Shown piece after piece: positions 56,389-64,000 of a stretch of DNA of 64,000 nucleotides (positions are counted from its first letter, which is position 1; the number at the start of each line of letters is the position of its first letter). The notes below the pieces were generated by a model. The model worked only from the letters and a program-made list of their open reading frames with translations, was not told where the DNA came from and did no database searches. Both the position numbers and the translations under genes were made by a program. The stretch comes from Henricia sp. BOLD:AAB3569 (lineage: Eukaryota > Echinodermata > Asteroidea > Spinulosida > Echinasteridae): the NCBI GenBank assembly GCA_037783545.1, contig JBBELK010000011.1, forward strand, positions 1,550,001 through 1,614,000. Direction: 5' to 3'.

Positions 56389-59300
56389 ATGTCTTTTGAT
56401 CAAATTGATCACTGTGGTAGTGTGTACCGAAGCACACATCAACAATTGAGAGACTTGGACAACGTCGATGCTGGTACCATAAGTGCTAAGGACGTACAAG
56501 ACAGTCTTTCGAAACTCATCTCTCAGTCGACACTGTATGACAATTTGGAAATGAAAAAGCCTGAAAATACTGGCAAGAATAGTATTACTGTCCACGGAGA
56601 TCGTGGTAACGTGAGCATCAACGTTAGCGGATCGAACAACTGTGTGACGTTGGTGGACAGCGAAGGAATAGGTGCAGAAGCGCCCAGTCAAAACACGAAT
56701 GAAATGGAGAAAGAAGTTGAACGATTGGCGACGTTTAAGATGTGGCCGCACAATGCACCCGTCTCGGCTAATGCCCTCGCTCGAGCGGGGTTTTTCTACA
56801 AAGGCGTGGATGATCAGGTAAAATGCTTTGCCTGTTCTGGAATCATCAAAGATTGGGAGTTTGGCGATAAAGCTATGGGTGAACACAAGAAACACTTCCC
56901 GCGATGCCCGTTTGTGCGTGATACAAACTATAAGAACGTGCCATTTATTGCCGACACCAGCTATAGGAGTGGGGCTGAGGACTCGTCGGCCGAGCGAAGA
57001 GCAAAGGAGAAAGCAGTAGTGCTTCCTAAAGCTGGTCCAAGTGGTTCCAAGAAAAATCACGGTGGGAAAAAGGCTCCCAAAACGCGGGCAAAAAGCAGCG
57101 GTTTTGAAGATAATCAGAAGACCTCCGAAGGAAACCCAACGCGACAGCCAACGATTGATTCAGCTGAGTCTGAAATGAGACTGACGTTCCGAAGCGAGTA
57201 CAAGCGTCTTCTGTCGTTCCGGGATTGGCCGCGGAACCACCCCGTGGATCCGTGCGATATGGCTAAGGCAGGCTTTTATTCCCTGGAGAAAGATGACATT
57301 GTACAGTGCTTTGCATGCTTTGGAAAGATCAAAGATTGGGAGGCGCAAGATGTCCCCGCCCGCGAGCATTCTCGTCACTTTCCCAACTGTCCGTTTGTCA
57401 TGGGACTTGATGTTAAGAACGAGCTGATTACGCCTCTACAATTAGCTAATGCTGTCTCCATGGCGTACTCTGAGCCTTCCGGGTTTGCTTCAACCCTGCA
57501 GAACTTCTCCAAGCAGCTAGAAGCGGCCCTTCCGCAGACAGCCAAAGTTGAGAGCACCTGGGAGCAGTCTCCTGCTCCCCAACGCATCTTGGATAAACCC
57601 AAGTATCCACAGTTTACGGGAGAGAACGCTAGAATAGCTACATTTGCCGTGGACTGGCCTGGAGTACTCGGCATTACGCCGCACCAGTTGGCAAGGGCTG
57701 GCTTCTTTTTCACTGGTAAGTTTGCAACTTTACAGAAAAAAAACAAAGAATTATAAAAATCTTTAAAATTATGTGTTACTCTTTTGTTTCTTGCCTTTTA
57801 CAAATCTGATAAATTATGCAAATTTTTCTCTTGTACATCTTATGATGTTCCTTACAGCGAAGTCATATATTTCAAAAGACAATCTTCATTTGATACTGTA
57901 TTTAAAAAATGGGCACAATCCAATGCAAAATTTGGTAATACACGGGCAATATGAATGTTTTGTTCAAATACTTGACGTGGATTCAGTAGAGCCAGTAAAA
58001 ATGTATTAAAAATTTATAAAAACCAATAATGCAAATTGTGTTCTAAAATCAGAATGAGAAAGTTTATAAAAAAAGTTAATGTTTGCATTAGTCGCATTTT
58101 ATTTTTGAGTTGAGACTCAAGCCCTTTGGATAAATATTTCAACTCCACACTGGGCCAAAGTTGGACATTCTGATGACATCCTTGACTTAAAGATATATGG
58201 TCCATGTGTTTGGTACAGTTTTTTTAAATTGATACTTTTCCAGAAACAAAAAAGTTATTAGCTTTCAAATTAGACATCAACAAAAAAAAATCGACCAACG
58301 TTTAGTTTTCGAACAATTATTGTCAATATTTCGAAGGCGTAGACTTGTCCAACTCTGAACTCCCGTGCTTGGTCCAGGGCTTGAAATTCGTCAATGAAAG
58401 GGCACTGTCATTTCTGTTTTTTGAGTCATCTTTTGGAACTTTAAAAGGGCACTTCCATTGGAAAATGAAAAAGCCAATGGGAGAATTGCAGAAGGGCACC
58501 AAGGCCAAGAGCAGGGGCAACAGAGGCAATGGCCTCCGTGGCCTCTGTTAAATTCAAGCCCTGTTGGTCTGCAACGCACAGTGCTCATTGCGGCCACCGG
58601 ACCAGTGGCCCGTCCAATCTGTTTTCTTCTGTTTCCTCTGTCTCAGAAAGTCCTCCGAGACAGAAGAAAAGAGATTTGACAGGCCACTAGTCCAGAGGGT
58701 GCGCTGCGTACCACAGACCAAACATGGGAAGTCAGACTTCGGCAAGTCTAGGCAAGGCACAAAAACGACCGTATAAAAACTGCGTTTTTCACAGGGTTGC
58801 TGATGTCTAAAATACAAAGTATGATGTTTTGTCGTTAAAACTACGTTTGGAGAAAAAAAAAATCAAATTTGCTGAGAACCATGGACAATATAACTTCAAG
58901 GTCTTGGGCGGAGTTTTGGAAATATTTTAAGTTTGTCAAACTGCTTTAAATTACAGGTGAAGGCGATAGCACCAAGTGTTTCTACTGCGGAGGCGGCCTG
59001 AAATACTGGGAATCGACCGACGAACCGTGGACTGAGCATGCCAAATGGTTCCCAGTCTGTCATTGGCTGCTTCAGCAAAGAGGACAGACCTTTGTCAATT
59101 ATGTCGTGAGAAACTTTCCCGTGGACACATCGCACATGCGCAGATCACAAACTGTAAGTTCAAAATCCCTCGTGGTTCATATTCCAAGTTGATTTTGCAT
59201 ATTAACTCAAACGGCATGTTTGTTTTGGATGGATCCGAATTCAGTTTTGCGAAGATTAACTTGTTTACTTTGTGCAGATCCTGGTTGAGATTTCGAATCT

Positions 59301-62300
59301 GGATTTTAGAGATCTTTTTTGAAAGATGGTTTAGCACAAAATTCAACATAACACATTGTGAAGAGTTTTTTTGTCATTTCATTGGTCTTACTTTTTTCCC
59401 AGGTCATGACATTAACTGAGCTGGCCCTAATACCCTCTTTCAAGATACACACTTTCTGAAGCCAACTTGGCCAGCATGCCCTATCCGAGGCCCTGACATT
59501 AACCAAGGCCACCAAGGCCAATTGCCTTATGTCCTGCTGAGTTGGCCCCATTGCCCCTTTAAGATACACAATTTCTGAGGCCAACTTGGCCAGCATGCCC
59601 TATCCTAGGCCTTGACATTAACCAAGGCCAATGGCCTCATGCCCTGCTGAGTTGGCCCCGATGCCCTTTCAAGATATACACTTTCCGAGCCCAACTTGGC
59701 CAGCATGCCCTATCCTCTCAAATTTCATGAGGTTTGTATACACTAATAACAAATACACATTTTTAACAAAGTTGGCCACGGTGCCCCTCCAGTTGGCCTC
59801 AGTGTCCTTTGAAATTTAGACAAAATCAAGGCTGGAATGACCTGCCCTTATTTTTATAACGTCGAAGCCCGTTTTTTTTGCTATCTTCCACAGCAAAGAC
59901 AGCCAAGCCTCGAGGCCCAGTCTAAACGACCTGCCTCTAAGCCAACCATACCCAAGCCATCTAAGGGTGCGTCCCCGTCCACGTCCCATTCAGCCCCTGA
60001 GGATGAAGCAGGGATTACCATCAAGAAGAAATCTACAGACAAACAAAATCAGATCGGTAAGTTGAATTTTATTTTAGTCAACATTTAAAGACAAGGGTCC
60101 AGTTTGGTGATTACACTCCAAAGAAATGACTGAATTATCATCTAAAAGCTTACTTGTTATCAAGATGGTAATGGTAGTAGTCATTCTGTGAAATTATTTC
60201 ATCTGATGAAGTGCGCAGCTGCATGGTTGATGCACAGCTATGCTACACACGTTATGCGCGCGTTCTAAACCCGCTAAATGACTATGCCCACAGGCATAGC
60301 AGAGACTACGCCGTGGGCATAGTAAGAATTCTGCATGCGCGGGTTCTAGCTAATTCAATGCCCCCACTTCTACGCATGAGGTATATAATATACATATGGA
60401 CTGGCAATGAGGTCACTAGCGCACCTCTATGGGCCCCGAGGGACTGTGAGTGACCACAAGAGGACTCTCTTGTGGTCACTCACAGTCACGAGGGGCACAT
60501 AGACGTGCACTAGAGATCAAATTATGCCAGTCCCTATGTGTTTTATAACGCCTCAGGCAAAAATACACATGTACAGATGTGTTTGGGAGCGCGTGTGGTC
60601 TAGTGGGTATGAAGCGGGACTCCCAATCAGAGGTTGGGGGTTCGAGCCCCACTTTGACCAACGTGTCTGTGTCCCTGGGCAAGGCACTTAATCCCAGTTG
60701 CCTCGTCAACCCAAGCGATATATGGGAAGCTGTTATGGGGAATGCCACAATCTAACTGCTGATAGGGTTGTGCGCCTTGGCCGGGTTGCCACCTAGTTGA
60801 AGCGAAATGGTTCTGGTGATTTCCTGATGTCACCGGTAATAATGGCAACAGCCGCCTCGGAATATGTCTACATAGATAGATGGCGCTTTACAAATGCTTG
60901 TGATTACAGATGGAATTCAATTTAATACATTAACAAGCAACCTCCAGAGGGCGCAGTAACCGGTCACTAGCTTTTGAGACTAGTGACCGGTCAGGAACAC
61001 TAGAAGGGAAACACGCGCGCGTGAAGTCTAAACGCGCGCGGCCAAAACTTGATACGCGCGTCTAGTTCACGCTGGCGCAAATTTCATGCACTAGCCTAGA
61101 TTAGTGAACCTCACGTGAGTGCGTTTCAGCCAGTCAGGATTGAGAATCAGAAAGAGGCGTGTTATAATGGGTTATATTCCATTCTTTTAATTTTTGGTCT
61201 GACATAGACAAGGCGTTAAGAAGCCGTGTGACATTACGCGTGATCGAGATGGGCTACGATGAAGACCTCGTCAGAAACGTTGTTGCCGACCGCCTCCGAA
61301 CGACGAGAACGGAATTTGAGACGACGAACGATCTTTTGGAAGCCGTATGGGAAGCTGAGGAGAGGGAAAATGGGGAATTAAAGGGACAAGCAGCAGGCGT
61401 TTTGGAGGAACCAGTGGAGGAATTTACTGAAAAACCTCAACAAGAATTGGCTGAGGTCATAGAGGTCGAGAATGAAACAATTTTTCAGTTGAGAAGACAG
61501 CTCGCAGGTATCAAAATTCTCGACTCACCATCGACAACGAGTCCAACTAAAGACAAAAGGCAAAAAGATAATGAAAGACCACAATCGCGTAAGTATATGC
61601 TTCAAGTTATATTTTCCGTGTTTCTCAGCAAATTTATTTTTTTTTCTCCAAACGAATTTTTAAAACATTTACTTTATTTTATTGACAAAATATCATGTAT
61701 TCTAGACATCGGTAACCCTGTGAAAAACGTCATTTTTATACGTCTGATTTCCCGTGTTTGGTCTGTGATGCGGTGCGTCCTCTGGACTGTCTCGGAAGAC
61801 TTTCTGAGAGTAGACAGAGGAAACAGAAGTAAACAGATTGGACAGGCCACAATAGAAAATTATCAATTCAAAAAAGCTTTTTTATTTTCGAGGTGCCACA
61901 CCCAAAACGCAAATTATTCTTTCTGAGGAAAAAATCGAGGAGGCTGTAACGCATATGACCACCTTGTGGCAAGGCCGACCGCACCAGCCTCCGTACGAGC
62001 CACTGAGGCAGGGTGCGCCATCCTGCCTAAAGTGCCTTCCTGTGCGCTCACATATAAATTCATCTTCTTACAAAAAGATATCTTAGGCAGAATCATTACA
62101 CTGGACAGTTGAAACTACTTATATTCTTCATTTAAAGGCAGTATATACATCATTGGTAATCTCGAAAATTATAAATATTCACCGATTTACCCCTAACTTA
62201 CACTATATAAACATGATGACCGTAGAAAACTTCCCCTGAAATGGTTTTGTCTGAAGTGCTATAGTCTTTGAGAAATGAGTAAAACTATTAGTTTTCGTCT

Positions 62301-63471
62301 CATGAGACGAAAATTCAATTCGCCCCAAATTACTTCGTACAAACACTACATCGCCCAAATGCCACTTCGCCCCAAAACCACTTCGTGCACAGGCCGAAAT
62401 GGTTTTGGGGCAAAATGACTGCAAACCCTTTTTTGACTGTTTTCCTAAAAGTTAAACGAAGTACGAAGCTGGTTTTTGCTCAGGTTGGTTTTAATCATGC
62501 ATATCTTTAATCACACAGGGGGATAAAACTATCTTTAAGTAAGGTTTTTGGTCAAAAAGTTGATTTAAATTTTGGGCCATGGAAAATCCTGCATACAGGC
62601 TTTACCGTAGACAAATCCTAAATTAACCAATCTGAGACCAGTCTGCGCACTTCTGGGTTTGATAACGAGGCTCTTTGTGTTAAGCAACTGAAGTGAACTA
62701 ATGTACGCACGTGAATGCATAGTTCCGACCTGTCAATCAAGCCGAACCCGCGACCAATCACAACAGAGCTAGCAGACGGCGCCCACAAAGGTCAAAGTGA
62801 TGCAATCATCACAAACAATCCTGCGATATACAGTTTGTATGTTGTATGCGCCAGTGACCGGGTGAATTTTGGTTTCAATGTTGGGCGATTCGCTGTTCAA
62901 AGGTAGGAAAGCGCATTTTTATGAAATATATGTCATCCCTGCATTACTAGCCCTTCGCTCAGTGTGTGCTACGGTAACTGTCGACCCTAAAACATAAATA
63001 CCTTTGGGTTTTCTACAATGAATCTGTGCTTTCCATGAGGAGTCCCGTTGCTTTGTAGGTTGTTTCGCCATTTTTTTGCGATGGCTTGTGAGCACATAGC
63101 AACAATATCTAAGGGGCGGGGTTAACTGGGCAATCTCGGAACTATGCATACACAATCACTCCTAAATGCCACGCAGAACAACACACGTACACAATACTGT
63201 ACTTGTAGCGTACTGCCGACGTTTCAATGCAGAAGTGCGCAGAGCTAATGTGAAATTCATTTGTTCCCCTTCTGCAGCTCAAGATATTGAACGAGAAGTG
63301 GAGAAATTACGCGACGAGAAGTTATGCAAAGTGTGTATGGATAACGAAGCAGATGCAGTATTCCTGCCGTGTACACATCTAGTAGTTTGCCATACATGTG
63401 CAGGTTCGCTGTCCATTTGCCCCATATGTAGACAGAGAATTAAGTCAGTTGTCAAAATCTTCAAGTCTTAA
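56389..63471 (+). CDS. Inhibitor of apoptosis protein, three BIRs, UBA and RING, 753 aa
   Basis: Exons: 56389-57715, 58957-59153, 59894-60056, 61208-61588 and 63278-63471. Phases agree and 2262 nt make 754 codons. BIR1 ligands are C146, C149, H166, C173; BIR2 C307, C310, H327, C334; BIR3 C450, C453, H470, C477. BIR3 contains KYWESTDEPWTEHAKWFPVC, closely like the XIAP/cIAP BIR3 groove that binds IAP-binding motifs. A UBA domain (about 563-612, VIEMGYDEDLVRNVVADRL) is followed by a C-terminal RING (C706, C709, C721, H723, C727, C730, C737, C740) ending VVKIFKS. This is the XIAP/BIRC2-3 layout without a CARD: a cytosolic caspase inhibitor and E3 ligase. An in-frame TAG just before ATG 56389 supports that start. 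The first ~105 residues are unlike known IAPs and hold a repeated ITVHGDRGNVSI / INVSGSNNCVTL motif (66-88). Confidence 0.92.
58570..58810. mobile_element. Palindromic repeat in IAP intron 1
   Basis: It includes ttctgtttcctctgtctcag with its mirror ctgagacagaagaaaagag-like text, then ggtgcgctgcgtaccacag and cgtataaaaactgcgttttt. A related block at 61695-61865 in intron 4 carries much of this in the opposite orientation (gtgaaaaacgtcatttttatac, gatgcggtgcgtcctc). Non-coding. Confidence 0.55.
59404..59830. repeat. Tandem repeat of ~110-120 bp in IAP intron 2
   Basis: The phrase ccaacttggccagcatgccc recurs at about 59461, 59581 and 59691, with gagttggcccc and cattaaccaaggcc between copies. At least three units. 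Confidence 0.75.
60436..60489. other. Strong hairpin
   Basis: gactgtgagtgaccacaagagg and ctcttgtggtcactcacagtc form about 22 base pairs with a very short loop. It lies in IAP intron 3, within a longer imperfect palindrome from about 60225 to 60540 (ctatgggccccg and cgaggggcacatag). Confidence 0.75.
60590..60905 (+). mobile_element. tRNA-derived SINE, full length
   Basis: The head GTGTGGTCTAGTGGGTATGAAGCG (A box) and GGTTGGGGGTTCGAGCCCC (B box) has tRNA spacing. The body contains ccctgggcaaggcacttaa and gttgaagcgaaatggttctgg. The tail ends gatggcgctttacaaatgc. Fragments of the same family are at 38815 and 50370. It lies in IAP intron 3. Confidence 0.8.
61935..62045. repeat. Interspersed repeat, inverted copy of the 9380 family
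   Basis: It contains ccaccttgtggcaaggc and gaggcagggtgcgccatcctgcc, the reverse complement of the 9380-9545 element. It lies in IAP intron 4. Confidence 0.6.
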
Positions 63472-63501
63472 GTCTTGTTATGCAGTGAAATGTGATTATC
63501 A

Positions 63502-63995
63502 CCCCGTTTACACTCGATTCGCCTTTGCCGAATCAAACTCCGCAATTTCCAAAAAGGGGAGTTGAAGCCGGGTAGGCACTAAGTGTAAACGCAAAAGGTG
63601 AATTGAAAAAGGCGGATCAGACCCGGGTCTGATTCGCCTTTTTTCAAGTCACCTTTGAGGTAGGGTTGAACCCCGCAATTGCGGGGTTGAACCCTACAAT
63701 CGTCAAGGTCGCTTGTAGTGTAAATGCTACCCGAATACAGATTCGCCAATTTGAGTGTCCTTGAGGCGGTGCCCGCAGTGTAGTAGATTTAATTGACCAA
63801 TCTGGCACTAGTGCAGCAACACCTTACAGCTCACGCATGCGCTGCAGTTACATTTAGTGGTGACTTTTGCGGTTTCTGAAGCGAGTTGAAACGATTTGGG
63901 GTGTAGTGTAAACGCGGCAAATGTTCAGTTTTGTGGTCGCAATAAAAATGCTGGATCTGTATCCACCTTTGCCGATTCGAGTGTAAACACGGTGT
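63502..63995. mobile_element. ~490-bp MITE-like element, TIR CCGTTTACACTCGATTCGCC
   Basis: The left end (ccccgtttacactcgattcg followed by cctttgccgaatc) is mirrored by the right end (cctttgccgattcgagtgtaaacacgg). Inner inverted words (gtagggttgaacccc and ggggttgaaccctac) add a second stem near 63657-63702. It begins about 30 bases after the IAP stop codon and extends to the window edge. Confidence 0.85.
63941..63946 (+). terminator. Candidate poly(A) signal for the IAP gene
   Basis: AATAAA at 63941 is the first canonical signal found after the stop at 63471. It lies inside the palindromic element, so the gene may use a transposon-derived 3' end. Confidence 0.4.
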
Positions 63996-64000
63996 TTTTT

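Noticed and set aside
56344..57060. 238-codon minus-strand frame opposite the IAP exon
   Set aside because: It is antisense to a clear BIR-coding exon and has no recognisable domain.

Overview
The window is nuclear DNA from an animal. Genes are split by GT-AG introns, coding density is low, and the spaces between exons are packed with tRNA-derived SINEs, palindromic MITE-like elements and satellites. The style of the repeats and the gene content suggest a marine invertebrate deuterostome, most likely an echinoderm. That placement is inference from general familiarity; no species was identified.

Three spliced genes can be assembled with every intron phase agreeing. (1) WTAP, minus strand, CDS 24007 to 18969, six coding exons, 796 aa: the m6A-writer/splicing subunit with an unusually long C-terminal tail and a triplicated exon segment. 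(2) A DUF21/CBS (CNNM/Mam3-type) membrane protein, minus strand, CDS 52271 to 39747, eight coding exons, 485 aa. (3) An inhibitor-of-apoptosis protein, plus strand, CDS 56389 to 63471, five coding exons, 753 aa: three BIRs, UBA and RING, with an unusual repeat motif near the N-terminus. The DUF21 and IAP genes are head to head and may share promoter DNA around 54-55 kb.

Weaker genes are the last exon of an Arg/Asp-rich protein (1000-1813), an unrecognised spliced plus-strand gene ending at 10855 that contains a three-copy exon, a possible small minus-strand gene (14068 to 11544), and a two-exon 142-aa reading frame just upstream of the IAP gene (55418-56254).

Region by region: 0-3.7 kb holds the Arg/Asp-rich exon and foldback repeats. 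3.7-11 kb holds the unknown gene interrupted by a 69-bp and a 145-bp satellite. 11-18.9 kb is mostly SINEs and MITEs. 18.9-24 kb is WTAP. 24-39.7 kb is a gene desert of nested inverted repeats, including an apparent ~6 kb foldback (26402-32407) that encloses a ~298-bp satellite. 39.7-52.3 kb is the DUF21 gene, whose introns hold a 13-unit array of truncated tRNA-like repeats (46761-47772). 53-55 kb is the divergent promoter region. 55.4-63.5 kb is the small ORF and the IAP gene, and a palindromic element closes the window.

Exon limits were read by eye from splice sites, reading phase and remembered protein families. No search or alignment was run.
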